Origin: Cloeon dipterum
Taxonomy: Eukaryota > Arthropoda > Insecta > Ephemeroptera > Baetidae
DNA: 64,000 nt
NCBI RefSeq assembly: GCF_949628265.1
Contig: NC_088790.1
Coordinates: 18,914,545-18,978,544, forward strand
Reading direction: 5' to 3'
Position 1 is the stretch's first letter; the number at the start of each line of letters is the position of its first letter. Positions 24,501 through 37,884 of the stretch are shown here, piece after piece. Under the pieces are notes generated by a model. It searched no databases and was not told where the DNA came from. It was given only the letters and a program-made list of their open reading frames with translations. The position numbers and the translations under genes were made by a program.

Positions 24501-27500
24501 CAAATTTATTTTAGTCTTCATTCAGCATCACAATCAAAATAAACTCACTGGTGATTGAATTTTCCCCTTAAACATTTTGATGTGGCTTTTTTTAATTTTT
24601 GATGCTCAGATGGCATTTGATTAAATATTTTATTTCCAGCACTTATTGAACTGTTTCATTGGTAAAAATTAAGATTTTAGTGGAAAGGCGTTCAAATGAT
24701 ATAATAGTGCAAGACGCAATTTCAAGGAAGTATATTTTAATATTGATTGACTGCTCCAGCGCTGGAGACGGTGGAAAATAAGGAAAAATAAACAAGTTTT
24801 TGATCCCCTTCCTTTTAAAGCACTTGGGTTCTAGTTTAAGCACAGACGTGTTTATACAATACAATAAGTGTTTACCTCCTTGTAAATGTGGCACGAAAAT
24901 TTCAAAAGAAATTTGAGTTCAGTTATTCACACATGCATTGTTCTTTCTTGTCTCATTCAGAATAAATTTTAACTTGAGCCAAACGCATGTGGAGCAGCGT
25001 GCGCCAAAGAGTTAGTGATAATTGTTGGGGCCACCGCGGCGCTAAATATCACTGGTGTGTGTTCTTCTATTTTTACGCCAGTCGAGCCACACATCTCGGC
25101 CACGATGCACCCGCTTGGCTCATTCGCAAACAAATGAGTGCGTTCGTTCTGAAAATTGATTCAGTCAGGCCGCCGAGTCCTGAATTCCTAGACTGGCGCC
25201 TCAGTAGACTGAAGGTGCAGAAGGTTAGCACACGCAGGGATTTTTTTAATATTTTTTTTTTGCCAAAGTTAAGTGCGCTTGCTCAATCTGCCCTATTTTG
25301 TTTTGCAGGACAACTTCAAAAATGCCTCTAGACCGATCCCCGGCCTCGAAGTGCGGAACATCTTGCGATTGCAATCAGACCATGGCCTGGTCAAATCGTA
25401 TTTTAAACATATCTTCTACCACATTTGGACTTTCAACACTTTTCCGTACCCAAAAATATTTTCATCCGTACGTATAAGTGACCCGCTCTCGGCGCTGTTA
25501 GACTTAAATTTATCTTGGCATAAATGTAGGTCTTGAAGGATGAGCGTGTAATGCAAGCCGTGCAGAAAGCAGCTAGGGCCGAGATTCTCGACTCTGGTGC
25601 AAGCGAGCTTAGCAGCCAGGAAGAGGATATTAATGAGCTGCAAGATGAAGCCACCATGAACAGACTGGCTGAGCTGATCAAAAAGCATCAAAAACGGGCG
25701 TTCAAAATCCTTAAAGTCATGGGATCAAACCTGAACGATTTTCTCCTCAGGTATAGAAAACGTCGTTTCTTTAAACTGTTCTGAAATTTAAAACAATTCT
25801 GATTTTCCAGCATTAAATGAAAATGTGGTAGTCATAAAGATAAAAAAATGAATTTATTTGATTTTAGTCACTTCAATCTGTCAACCTTTCTTCAAACTAA
25901 TTCGTGTTACGTGAAATTTTCAGGCTGACCTCATATGTTTTGTACAAATTGCTGCCTCTCTTCCTAACCAAAGTGGTTGTCAACCGAGAGCAAGTGCAGC
26001 GGATACAAGAGGCCGCCCAATCAGGCATTCCTCTCATCTTCCTGCCGAATCACAGGAGCCACCTCGACTACATCCTGATGACCTTCATTCTCGTGAACGC
26101 CGGCATCAAGGCCCCGCTTGTGGCTGCAGGAGACAACCTCAACATTCCTCTCTTTGGGTGCGCATTGCACTTTGTTACATCCAAAAAGAGTTGGATCTAT
26201 ATTTTGAATCCACAGGTGGTTGCTCAGAGGACTGGGTGCATTTTACATTAAGAGGAAAATCGATCCTGCCGCTGGCCGCAAGGACCACGTCTACAGAGCT
26301 GTGCTCCACACATACATGGTCGAGAACCTGAGGGCAGGCCACTATGTTGAATTCTTCATTGAAGGTGGCAGAACCAGGACCGGCAAAGCCTGCATGCCTA
26401 AAGGTGATTATTTACTCTCAACTTCCCTCTTTTGTGTTCTTACTAAAAGACCCTTGTACCAACACCATGGGAAGATAAAGAATCTCGGGACTGATAGCAT
26501 CACGCATTACATTCAATGTCAAAATCACATAACATATGTGTTTTTATCTTGTAGCAGAGGTAAATGACAAAAATATTTGTTTTGAATTGATATTTTTTAA
26601 TTATAAGATCCTAGTTTGGATTTTATACATCTTTATCCTGGAATAAACTATATTTATAAAAGTAAATATAGAAAATATTTAAAAAAAAATCCCCCATTGG
26701 TTTTACCTTAACCAGTGTTGCATTTGTGTATTAAATTTTATTTATAAAAAATTCTCTCTTCAGGTGGGCTTTTGAGTGTGATTGTGGACACGTTCATGGA
26801 TGGCGTGGTGGAGGATGCCCTGCTGGTGCCGGTGGGCATCAACTATGAGAAGCTGGTGGATGGTAACTTTGTGCGCGAGCAGCTAGGCCAGCCCAAGGTG
26901 ATGGAGAGTTTCGGCAGCGCCGTCCGTTCCATCTGGGGCGTGCTAAACTCGAGCTACGGTGTCATGCGGGTCGACTTCAACCAGCCATTCTCGCTGCGCG
27001 AGATGATCGACTCGTACCACAACCACATTAAGAGTAGGGCAGTCACTCCAGAGACAAGTCCTGTGGAACTTCTCCCTCTGCAACGCAGCCTCTCTGTCGG
27101 CCACTACCAGGTCACAGTTCCAGGCTCCAAGAAGCTGCTGCACTCGCCGCCATCCAGCGCCTCTCTCTACGGCACTGATGTTGTCGTTGAGGAGCAGCGG
27201 CATATCGTTGAGGACATCGCCAGGCATGTTGTTTATGGTGAGTCATTGATTTTTCTATTATATAATTTGAGCATTTGGTTAAATAAGTAAAGTTTATTGC
27301 TAAAAAATTGGTTATAATATATTCAATTAACTTGATCAATAGAAATGATTTTGTGCAGTGTACTCAAATAGAAATAATCTCAGAAACTCCTGAACAAATA
27401 TTAACAAAATTACTCCTATGAGTTGTAGAAGATGTTCTAAGACACGCAAAATGCATAAATTTAAAATAAGAGAAAATTCTAAAATTAAGAGTTAATTATT

Positions 27501-29662
27501 TTCTGAACAAACAAGCTAAGAAGAGTAGTACACTACCTTGAAAAGTTTTTCTAATTTATTGATTATCTTTTCTAGTTGCCTGATTTTTCTAAAATGCATG
27601 GGCCACTAAACATTTTGTTAAATATGCAAGTTGGCTTATACTTAATACTTAAAACTTGCAGACTCAATTGAAGCAGTGTCGGTGATGTCAACAAACGCAG
27701 TGGCCTTCCTGCTGCTGACCAAATTCAGGAATGGCACAAACCTGGAGGAACTGGCCCAAGCATTGGACGACATGCGGCTCGACGTTCGGGCTGCCAGCCT
27801 TGAGCTAGGCTTCTCAGGAGACTCCGTTGACGTCATCAATCATGCCGTAAGAGTGCTGAAAATTTTGTCTCTTGTTCATTGCTAATTAGTACTGAATTAT
27901 TTGCAGTTGAGCATTCTTGGCCCTGGACTTGTGAGGAGAGAGAGACTGACAACGAACCAGGGCGACACGGTGCTCATCAAGCCAGTCACCATGGTGCCGA
28001 ATGTGATAGAACTCTCTTACTACTCCAACTCCTGCCTCAATATCTACGTTTTGGAGGCGGTTGCAGGTGTGCTCTCATTTTTACCACGCTATTAAAATGT
28101 AATTTTGAACAAATTATTTTTTTAAATCTTTTAAGGGTTTGTTCTGTGCTCTGCAAAGGTTTAAGCCATTTAACTATAAATCTATCAAAATACATTTGCT
28201 AAATACTGAAGATATTTACATTTTAATATTTAATTACTTTCTTGTATTTTTCCATAGGATAATTGATAAGATTGTTTATAAGTAGAAAATTAAGTCTGAT
28301 TAAGTAAGTCATGTTTTTCCTAGAGAATGAAATGGATGTATGTTATCAGTAATCTCAGAAAATTTTTGATCTTGACCATCAAAAAGGTTACTGTCATTTT
28401 TGCGCTGAAAACAATGTTTGAAAACTTTTGAACAAAGGGAGGCCTGCCAAATTTATTTAAATGGAGACTGTTGTCCACAATTTGTATTTTAATTTAGAGG
28501 CCATGGAACTTTATTTAAAATTCCGTCGGTTTCAGCTACTGCCATTTGCTCTCTCTTGCCCAAGAGTACGCTCGAGTTGGACACAGAGTACTTTGTGAGT
28601 CGAGACGATCTAGTCAGCCGGTGCATAGAGATCTGCAGCGTCCTGCAGTTTGAGTTCATCTTTGCCAAGCCATGCCAGTCGCTGGAGACAGTGATCCTTG
28701 ACACGGTGGAGAACCTGCACCACAAGTCGTATCTGCTGCATGAGCAGGAGCCGCGCAAGAGGCACCTGTCCGAGGTGGACAGCGACGAGGAGGCAGACTT
28801 TGTGCCGCAGTATGTCAGCTACGCGATCAACTGCGAAAAGGAGTATAGGCGGCGGCTGGGCTTCCTCTGCAGCACCATCAGGCCGCTGCTCGAGGGCTAC
28901 GCGGCTGCAGCCACCTGCCTCGGCATCCTCGTGGGAGAGCAAATGACGGAAAAGCAGCTCCTCGAGAGGATCACAGCCGAGTGCGACTCTCAGTTGAAGA
29001 GCGAATTCGCTGTCTTTGGTAAGTTAACCCTAAAAATATAAGATTTAAAATTGCTTGTCGTCTAATTCAAAAAATTATCCAAACCCACAAACACACAGCT
29101 ACCCAAATGAAACAAAAGAGTGCACTGGTTGTTTGACTGTAATTTTTCATTTATTAAATTTACCTTGAAGGGAAATAATCTTTAAACTTAAAAGTTGAGC
29201 TAAAAGCTCTCTCTCACCAGCTTGATTAAGTGTCCAATTTACTTTTAACTCTAAAAATTATTTTCAAAAGAAAAGATATTAAAATTTGATAAAAAAAAAC
29301 AGTAAATATGAACAGATTGAAAATGGTTTAAAATAGCCATACAATTCATTAATCTACATTGAAAAATTTTGTCATTGTAAATTTTTTCTCTTTTTATGTT
29401 TTAATTCAAGTCACAATCCCTAGTTGTTTGTCATCTATTCAATTTGTTTTTCATGGTTTCTTTCTGATTTGTTGCAGAGGAGAGTCGGTGCATTGACCCA
29501 ATTCGCAACGCTCTGAAGATGATGGAGAAATGGGAGGTGCTGGAGTGCCACTCGCAGGACAGGCTCAAAGTGTACTACCTGCGACCTGACTTTGACTCGG
29601 AGTTGAGGGTGCAGCCTGTGGTGGAAAGGCTCCGCTCGCTGGTCTGCACGGCGCCGCAGTGA
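18556..29662 (+). CDS. mino: Glycerol-3-phosphate acyltransferase, mitochondrial type (GPAT1/minotaur)
   Basis: Catalyses acyl-CoA plus glycerol-3-phosphate to lysophosphatidate, the first step of glycerolipid synthesis, on a mitochondrial/ER membrane. Exons: 18556-18644, 24013-24193, 24285-24398, 25309-25467, 25530-25750, 25924-26157, 26216-26403, 26764-27237, 27662-27846, 27907-28066, 28536-29018, 29478-29662 (2673 nt, 890 aa). All four acyltransferase blocks are intact: I, NHRSHLD (His298, Asp303); II, GAFYIKR (340-346); III, EGGRTRTGK (382-390); IV, LLVPVGI (415-421). The CCSHCAPDS...NFKNASRPIPGLEVRNI region matches the family before the catalytic domain. Exon 1 adds a hydrophobic segment (residues 10-28) and joins exon 2 in phase (AG|A). 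Exon 2 has its own ATG at 24017 in good context (ACCCATGG), so a shorter isoform is plausible. The C-terminal half carries an acidic DSDEEAD insertion. Confidence 0.94.
18645..24012 (+). other. GPAT intron 1 (5.4 kb) with a GC-rich island
   Basis: No exon with good splice sites is seen. An island at about 19960-20430 (GCGGCGGATCTCGCCGCCGCCGTCG and similar CpG words) stands out from AT-rich flanks and opens several random frames; it may be regulatory. A perfect 7-bp stem with a TCG loop lies at 22294-22310. A TATA/initiator pair sits at 23414-23449. The 117-codon frame at 21151-21504 begins at TTG, is very AT-rich and is not believed. Confidence 0.4.
23414..23449 (+). promoter_or_regulatory. 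Candidate internal promoter of GPAT (TATA plus initiator)
   Basis: CTATAAGT at 23414-23421 lies 30 bases before the A of a TTCAGTC initiator (23445), the classic arthropod spacing. It is about 570 bp upstream of exon 2, whose internal ATG 24017 has a strong context. A transcript from here would encode GPAT without the N-terminal hydrophobic segment. How its leader reaches exon 2 is unclear, since several ATGs intervene if it is unspliced. Confidence 0.4.
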
Positions 29663-29925
29663 GGGAGCGGCTGCTTTTCTTGAACGCGTTATCTCACTCA
29701 AAGACTTTTCCACTTTTAACAGCAACCGTGTACTGATACCATTGTAGTGCCTTATTTTAACGATTTGCATTGCATAATTCATTTTATATTCGTATGTGAT
29801 TACCGACGGACCGTTTCCCTTAGCTCAATCATGGCAGATTTTCAAAATCATCTCTTGATTCGGCTTGAGAACTACGTTTCCATTCACACAAACGATTGCA
29901 GTCTTAGCAGGGTATGCAAAATGAC

Positions 29926-29931
29926 AATAAA
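29926..29931 (+). other. Poly(A) signal AATAAA of GPAT
   Basis: First AATAAA after the GPAT stop, about 265 nt downstream. A second one (near 30023) could serve as an alternative end. Confidence 0.5.
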
Positions 29932-30039
29932 ACAACTTCTGTGAATGTAAATCTGCAGCTGGTTGAATAATTCTAAGGCTGAATTAAGGAAGCTAAGAAT
30001 TTTGTTGTTGTAAATTTTCAATGAATAAATTTTATTTAC

Positions 30040-33000
30040 AAAAAAATGAACCCTTTTGCTGTTTGATAATTGTGAGAAATGCCTCGTCCATTAATATTCC
30101 ACGCGTATGATTTTTCGCTTGGCTGGCCTCGTGAACACCATTAACAGCGAAACAACACAACAATAAAATGCGATCCTGCTCTTTTGAGGACGGCTCGTCT
30201 TCAACACGCACTCGAGCAGCACTTTGAAAAAAGATCGCGTTTCTACCTGCAAGCCAAGTGTTTCAGTGATCTTTATTATTGTGTGCCATCATTTTTCTTG
30301 TCTTACTCCAATAGTTTGCTATGCACTTGCTGCAGTCCGGTGTATGAGCCATTTTTTTGCCCGCAATGGAAAACGCGCGGGCAGGAAATCCTACATTCGG
30401 ATCTGTTATTGAAGCACGATCGCGTTCTCTTTCTCGTTGAATATTCCTTTCAGTGCATAATACAGATAGAAGAATTCGAGTTTTGCAGGTTTTGCGTGTG
30501 TGCACCAAGAAGATATCCCCTTGCACAAATTATTTTTCACTACCAGTGCACCTTTCAGTCTGTGGTATGGCCGGTGCACTTTTCTGTGCTGGCCTCAATA
30601 AGTCAAAGAGTAAGACAAAACGTATGTTTAAAATATTTATATATTCTCACTTAGTAAGATGAATCAGTCGCAAAAGAACATGTTAAATTTTTATCAGTTG
30701 TTCTGTAAAAATCTCTAGTACAAATTAATTTGATTTCTTCATATGAAAAGATATTTTGTGTATCTTGCATATTTTGCTATTGGAATTATTCTATATAGTT
30801 TGAGTAAAAGCTGCAAGTCACAAAAATAGGAAATTACCGATTATAATCGGTGCACTCTGAATGAGTGGTGTTAATTTGACTTTCAAGTGTTACAAATATT
30901 TTTTGAGATAAAATTAATTGCTATTTTCATAAGGCAGACATATTTAAACTCTAAATTTAAAGCCTTTAATTAAAGTTTTGACTCAACTATGGATCCATCA
31001 CCGTAAAATATTTCAGAAAATAGTTACAAAGCTGCAAAATTATTAATGTATGAACACTGTCCCCTTTCTAGGAATATTCTTACTTCGCAATAGGAGTTTT
31101 TCTGGTTTTTCTTCCCCGTCAAAAGACATGCACCGTGCACCGTTGAATATAGACCTCGACAAGAGAAAAAATCAATCATGAAAAAATCCAGCACGACATG
31201 TTTGTAAAGAAAATGAGCTAATTTTGTTTTTGAATGATTATTACACTTTTAAGAGTTTAATTTTCTCAGACAAAACCAGCTTAACACTGTCAACATAATG
31301 TAGACTCCTGCTTGCTAAGGCCAACTAAATGCAACTCATCGATACACTTAAAATATTGTGTTTCTGTCTCTTCGTCTCAATAGTTAATTGAAATGTTTGC
31401 GCAAAATATTTTATTCATTCTCTTTCTCTGGTGGATTTGATTGAGTCCGGCGGAAGGCGGAACAATAATAAATATTAAATGTCTCTATTAAAAGATTGCT
31501 TTGCTTAGATATTTTTTTGATAACAATGACCCACATTCTTTTTTCAGTGGCCAATTCCGGGTCATCGCTTTGAAAAGACATCATTTCCGTGACAAATGGA
31601 ATTATATGCACATTAATGCGTAGATTTGCGTCCGAGTCGGAACGCGGCACTCACCTACTCACGCACAGCGTGTGCGTGTACATATACAATATCAACTTAA
31701 TCTGTTTGCCTTTGACAGGAAAAGGCGCACGCCTGTTTGCAAACAGAGAGGGCCAGTTATTCCTGAAATCGCGCTCTACGCTCGTGAGAACGAAAAATAA
31801 GCAGAAGGGGTTTGGAAATACGCGGACGACTGGCCCAATTCGTGCCGCGAGAAACCGCACTTTATCCGGTGCACTTTTTTCCTTCTCGTCGATATCGAGT
31901 AAAAGCGAAAAGGGCGTCAAAGGGAGCCAACTGGGAAGGTGCCAGCCAGGTGCAAAACTCAGGAGCTCGTCGGCAGAATCGAATCACGACGCCGCCGCGC
32001 TGACAGTGAATTCTGCGAAGAACGTGATGCAAAACACAAATGAGCAAAAAGAAAGCACATGATTCGTGTGTATGTCTGCCTCATCATGTGAAAACAAATT
32101 GGAAAAATATTGTTTTAAAGTCCCACAAATGGTTTGTTCAAAAAAATCATATTGTAAAAATTTCCTCCAATAAAAAAAATATTTCCAAAGAACCACGCCT
32201 TATTTAAATTATTAGTGTGGACCATTTTTCATCTCAACCACCCTAAGATGTTTAAAGGGTCAATGTCACGATAAAAATATTAGGATTTTTTATATAAAAT
32301 TTTGTAAATTTAATAGAGATATCCTGAAGTGTCACCTACTTTCGGAGGTAATTTATTTTGGAAGTGGAACTTCCGTCCAAATATTGTTGAATTACAAAGA
32401 TTAAACTAAAAGCAAAATTATGTCAGCAGAGCACTCGGCTAACACCTTACATGCTACGCGTTATTTATGAAGTCACCATGAACGAAACAAAGAGAGCCGC
32501 GCGAAGACAAATTAGTAAAAGCTCTCGACTAAACGAAATTAGGAGAGTTCAGTTCGGGCGTGTTTGACGAGCAGGAGAAAGAAAACATCGTATGTATTTT
32601 TATTATTGTGTGGCGGGTCGTCAAAAGGTGTAAAACCGTTAGAGCGCGACACCAAAGACCCATGCAAAGCAGCGCAATAAATGCTTTCGTTACCTTTTTG
32701 CTTAATTTCAATTCGTCTATAAAAATAGGATCCTGAATCCTGAGCTTTCAAGTTGGTGTCTCATCTTTTTCTTAAATAAATAAGTCACGGAGAATAAGAT
32801 TTCAAGTAAATTTGCTGAGTTCGATTAGGAAAAAACAATTAAGTAGCTCACCTTTTTAATGTCAAAGTTGTTTTACTTTTTCTTGGCGCTTCGCTCGTTC
32901 ACTATAATCTGCAAATTTAAATTCATTGGAGCTATGATCACCACTCCTTTTAATGGACAGTTAAAGCGTGTTAATGGCCTTACCACGTTGACAATGGATT

Positions 33001-34640
33001 TATTTTATTGCCCGTCAACGATCACCGGAACAAAATGCGCCGATTTGCGACAAAAAGCGGGTCAATGCGAATTTTTCCGCGCTTTGAAATTCACACAATA
33101 GAAAAGTGCGTGTTCTGAATCTCAGTGAAGTTATAATAATCAATCAGAGCGCGCAATGTGACGACGCACTGATTGATGAGTGTGTGGTTAATTTTAATTG
33201 CCTGCTAACTAATGCATGGCAAAGAAAATAACATGCACGCGGTGAGAACAGCTAGCTATCTCTTGAAGGGATGCATCGTTGCCTTCAATAAAAGAAGTAC
33301 GTTACGGGCAGAAGAATAGATGCAATCTCGTGTGCAGAATTGATGCTCCCTATGCACGTATAAATGCCTAATTGATTTATTGCCTGATTCAAATGTAGTT
33401 CCGTAAGGATATTGGCGAATAGATGCGTTAAAGAAGGATTAAAATATAATCAGATTTGCAATAGAAAATCAATTTAATTTTTTTCTCGAAAAAAAAAACG
33501 AAAAATTTACTCAAGGCCGAACATGTTGAATAACTAAAAATTGCTGTAGATTATGATACACTCACGCTTACCGATAGTATCAATTGACTCACAAGAGTAA
33601 TTGACTGCAATTTTGGAATAAATTATTATATTGAGAGCCGTGTGAAGGTTTTTATTTGTTGACAGACAACCTATATTTATATTATGTTCATTTCGAAGCC
33701 TGTTACTAATTTCACAACAAAATCCATCTAACTATGTGCATAACTAAATAACACGATTTAAAAGAAATCAAATATTTTTGTTTTTATCTTGAAGCGGAAC
33801 ATTTAAAAAAATGTCTTGTTGAATAGATATTAGTTTTAACACACAGAAATGGAAATTGGAAAGAGAAAACCTTTAATTACTTTTTAAAAGAAGGAAGAGA
33901 AAAGGTGTAAAAAGCTAGTCTTAGAGTTTCGTGGTTGGGCCCTGGGTCAATAGAAAGAAGTCAGAGCTTGCATTTTCAAATGTATAATACAAATATAGCC
34001 AACTCTCATCAATGGCGTGTTCAAAAATTAAAAATTCCCTCTGCTTCCAAATGTTCAGGGCATCCTACTCGCTTATAGTAACTAACTTCCATATTCCCGC
34101 GATTTAATAAATTTTATTAAAATTTTTTAAAGAAATTTTGAATGACTTGTAGCTGTTTACTTCATATTTATTTCGTCTGATAGCCAAAAAGCATTTATGA
34201 TCACATCAAATTCGTTTTTTATCTGTTTCAAATCTACACAAATCAAGATATTCTATTGTAATGAGGAGCTGCCATAAAAGATAATCTTTTGATTTTCAAT
34301 TTTTTTCTGCATCTCTGCAATTAATTTTGAACGAAAAATTGTATCTGTCAGAAAATATTAATCCCTTCCAATTTTGCTAGACGAAAAGCTATGGGTCAGT
34401 TTATAAAAGCATTATATGAGCCATGAACTTATTCCAGGGAAATATCAATCAATTTTTGATATATTTGTAGCGTTCTGTGTAGCAGGAAAAATAAATACTT
34501 AACATTTAGTGAAATTACGAAAAGCGGCAGGCTTGTCGGGAGGACACATTTTGATCTATCGCGAGTGCATCCGCGGTGGTCGGAAGAGAGTGACCCTATT
34601 TCAGCGACCCGGCGGCCGCGGCCGGCGCCCCTCCCTGCCT
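30040..34640. other. Spacer between GPAT and the Osiris gene
   Basis: About 4.6 kb, AT-rich, without a recognisable gene. The longest open frames (30184-30654 and 31589-32062, about 157 codons) start at TTG or GTG, have no family resemblance, and sit in two moderately GC-rich stretches (30120-30600, 31600-32010). These might instead be enhancers or non-coding exons. The rest (32060-34500) is AT-rich with nothing notable. Confidence 0.4.
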
Positions 34641-34657
34641 CTACTGGGCGGCGCAGG

Positions 34658-34693
34658 TATAAAGTTGGCGCCCCGCCGACGGTGCATCATTCA
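34658..34693 (+). promoter_or_regulatory. Osiris core promoter (TATA and initiator)
   Basis: GTATAAAG begins with its TATA T at 34658, and a TCATTC initiator has its A at 34689, 31 bases later. This predicts a 47-nt 5' UTR before ATG 34736. The preceding 100 bp is very GC-rich. TATA promoters suit sharply timed, tissue-specific genes. Confidence 0.7.
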
Positions 34694-34735
34694 CACTCTT
34701 GCTTCCGCTCTCAGCGCACTCTTCCACTTGCTGCT

Positions 34736-36026
34736 ATGAACACCCTGAGCATAGCAGTGCTCTTGGCCGTCGGCCTCTCGGCCGCCGCAGTGGCCGCCGA
34801 CCACACAGATGCCTATATGGAGGACGCCAGGACCAGTTGCGAGCACAAAAAGGACGCCCTCTCCTGCGCCAAGCTCAGGGCACTTTCCTACCTGGACGCG
34901 GTCGCCGGTGGACAGGTTGGTTAATTTCGTATTATTATTATTTTTTCTCTGATTTAAAGTATCCAAATTTTTAAAATCTCCTTGAAGAAAAATGTTGTTT
35001 ATATTATTTGAAAAAAATCTATGGAAAATTCACTTAGTATAACAAATATTTCAATAGTTGGCAATTTTATATTTGACTTTGAATTATTATTTTTTTGTTC
35101 CAGGTTTCATCCGCCCGAGCCTTCAACACAATGTTCTCGCCTTTGTCTGCCATTGGAGTTCGTCTCGTGAAAATGCCGTCCACAGATGAGGAAAACGCGC
35201 CCTCCGAGCTCTTCGATGACGTCGAGCAGAGAAGCGGCGACTCTGAAATCACCAAGATGTGGAAGTTCGGTTTGAGGCAGGTGGAGCGTTTCGCACGCAA
35301 GTATTCAGTCGCGGTGGCCGTGCCTGAGACCAACACCGGCGTCGTGCCCAGGATTATCAGCGAGGACGACGTTAACGCTATTGAGAGCAGAGGTGAGATT
35401 TGATATTTTAAACTTAAAAAAATCTCAATCGAGAGGATTTTACGTCTAGGTAGTGAAAAGTAAAATACATTAATTAAGAAATAAACTACTCATTTTAAAA
35501 AAAAAGATGAAAAAATCAAACTATTATAAATCGCCTTTATAGATTTTTAAAATCCAATGACCCACCAACAACTCAGATATCTTGTTAGCTATTTTATTTT
35601 CTGCATTAATCAATTAATTTCAATAATGAAATGACATATTTTTCAATTAACACGATTTGATGATTTTCCCGGACAGAGTCTCGCGGCAAGAAGAAGAAGC
35701 TGCAGCTGTTGCTGCCCCTTCTGATCCTGTTCAAGTTCTTCAAGCTGAAGGTTCTGCTGATCCCCATCCTGCTGGGAGTGCTGGCCATCAAGAAAATCCT
35801 GATCCTGGCTGCCGTCTTCCTGCCCAGCGTGATCGGGCTTCTCAAGTTCTGCAAGCAGCAGCCCTTCCTGCATGAATACTCGTCGCCCGCCGCTTACGAC
35901 TACGGCGTCACCAGTTACGCGGCCGGCGGCGCCTCCGGCTCCACTTACGGCAAGGACCTGTACAACCGTCGCAACTACGAGGCCCAGAATCTGGCCTACC
36001 GGGCCCAGACCCCGACCCAGCAGTAG
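34736..36026 (+). CDS. Osiris-family protein (DUF1676), secreted/endomembrane
   Basis: Osiris proteins are insect-specific endomembrane proteins linked to cuticle formation and secretory trafficking in ectodermal cells. Exons 34736-34915, 35104-35392 and 35677-36026 give 272 aa. The family architecture is complete: a signal peptide (about residues 1-21), a two-cysteine region (Cys35 and Cys44), a DUF1676 central part, a lysine run (161-164) leading into a long hydrophobic segment (about 165-205), a Tyr/Gly/Ala-rich tail, and the AQxLAY-type endocytic motif AQNLAY at 259-264. Codons are strongly GC-ending. I cannot tell which Osiris orthologue it is. No sibling Osiris gene lies in the window, so it is outside any local cluster. 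Confidence 0.92.
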
Positions 36027-36323
36027 ATTATTGATTATTTTTAATCTTTGGCTCCGGACCGGTCGTTGTTGCACTTGACACCTCTGAGATGCTCAAAACT
36101 AAGAAAAATCCTTAACTGGTGCAGCAGTCGATTTGGCGCCCTGGGGCCGAGTGTGAAAAGCCAAATATCCCCCATCTTCAGAAGCTCATTAATTTATTAT
36201 ATTTATTTAAAGACAAATGACCAAAATATTAGTAACAAGACGACTGAAAGCGACTTTTTATACGAACACTCTGGAATTTATGACGAATGACTACGTTTTT
36301 AACCTAACTGTGAAGTGAAGACG

Positions 36324-36329
36324 AATAAA
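36324..36329 (+). other. Poly(A) signal AATAAA of the Osiris gene
   Basis: AATAAA about 300 nt after the stop codon, followed by T-rich sequence. Confidence 0.6.
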
Positions 36330-36344
36330 TTATTATTTTATATA

Positions 36345-37870
36345 AATAACTCTGTTGTTTTCTATTGTAAAACTGTGTCACCCTCGACGAATAATCTGAG
36401 GTTACTCCACTCGACCTTCTTACGAGTGCGTGCCCGCAAAATTATTCAAATTACGCCCAAAGTGTGGGCGCGGTGCGGAAAATCATGATCAAATCGGCGC
36501 CAATACGCTGCCTCATTCTTTCGGCACAAATATGTGCCTGATCTGGAGCTGGAGAGTGACACAGACCGTGGGCGGCGCGGTGAAATACGGTGTGGGAGAG
36601 GTCGCGCTTGCTACGATCATCGTAGGTGCGTGAACCGCAAACACACTCAATGTTGGTCACTGGTTCACTTTGCTTAGCTCGGCGGGAAACTGTAGTAAGC
36701 ACTCTTGTTTGAACGCGCGAAATGATCCTTTTGCCGTTAAAAAACACGGCCGACACTCTTTAGCTAACAAAACCGCACACCGGGGAGGCGTTGGCGGTGC
36801 CCAAGACCCAAGATGGGATGAATGCGTTTAGTAAGTAGTGCCGCGTGGGATTTCTGTCACGGTCTGCTTTAATTCTGGACTCTTCCTAGATATTAAATTG
36901 AGATAAATAATTAATTGGAAGAAGGAAGAGCGATAATTTAAAAGATAACTTTTTCTGTGCTTTCCACAATTTCTAATTCTTTTGAGCCAAAATTCGTCTA
37001 TTATCTTTACACCCCAAAACCATGAAAAATTGCCAATAACGGTCACTAAAATTTCATGTTAATCTTTCCTAACGTTCAATATATGATTTATAATTTCGGT
37101 TTAAGCATTGTATTTTCGCAACAGAACTATTTTCTGATATTATTTTTGAGTTAATGTTTTATAATATTTAAAAACTCAATCGTGAAATTCAGTAATTAAA
37201 TTCACTTTGGATTAAAAAAATACTTGTTTTAATTTTGTATTCCTTTTAAATAAGGATAATGGTCCAGTGCTCAAAACAAGCAGAACATATTTATTTATTC
37301 TTTTTAAAATTGAAAGAACTTGCCTTTAATTTTAATTAATTGGACAAAAATGAAATGTATGCCGCGGATATTGTGGTTTTCCGAGATTATTAACTTGTCC
37401 CCAGAAGTGAACAAGCCCTATTTGAAGTTTGCTTGAAACTAGACTGAAAAATCGCTTGAAAAGCTCCAATACGCTGCCCGATGTTTTTGATTTTAAAAAA
37501 AATGAATTAAGACATGCCTATTAAGATTGATTGATGCACTCAAAGAGGTCCATACAGTTCCGTTAAGTTTTAGAGTTAATTGGATATACCTCCATAAATA
37601 CTGTGTCTGGTAATTTTTACTGAGTTTTAATTTTTTTAATAAGTGATTTCTCTCTCAGCTTATTGTTGCAGCAAGGTTTTCAACAACTGCGTTATGTTTT
37701 GTGATACATTTATGCAGCATGCAATACTGCAGCGTCGCGCAGGTTGCCTATTCAGCTTTCCAGGCAGGCGCTAATGCAACAATAAGAAATTCTTTGACCT
37801 AGCAATTCAATACAGAATCGCGGTTTACAACGATTGGAAATTGAAATGAGGCCAGTTAGAAACAGGACAA
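36345..37870. other. Spacer between Osiris and NAGK 3' ends
   Basis: Bases 36430-36800 are GC-richer with several CpGs and frames open on both strands. None starts in good context or resembles a family, so this may be an enhancer or a non-coding exon. The remainder (36840-37870) is AT-rich and shows nothing. Confidence 0.4.
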
Positions 37871-37878
37871 TAGCATAA

Positions 37879-37884
37879 TTTATT
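37879..37884 (-). other. Poly(A) signal AATAAA of NAGK
   Basis: On the minus strand AATAAA lies about 505 nt after the NAGK stop (38390), giving a predicted 3' UTR of about 520 nt. Confidence 0.5.

Noticed and set aside
25110-25222. Possible extra GPAT exon ending in GTGCAGAAG|GTTAGC
   Set aside because: It has a fair donor but no good acceptor, and the family alignment runs directly from CCSHCAPDSR (exon 3) to DNFKNASRP (25309) without it.
31589-32062. 157-codon plus-strand frame (and 30184-30654)
   Set aside because: These start at GTG or TTG, lack domains, signal peptides or splice context, and overlap open frames on the other strand.
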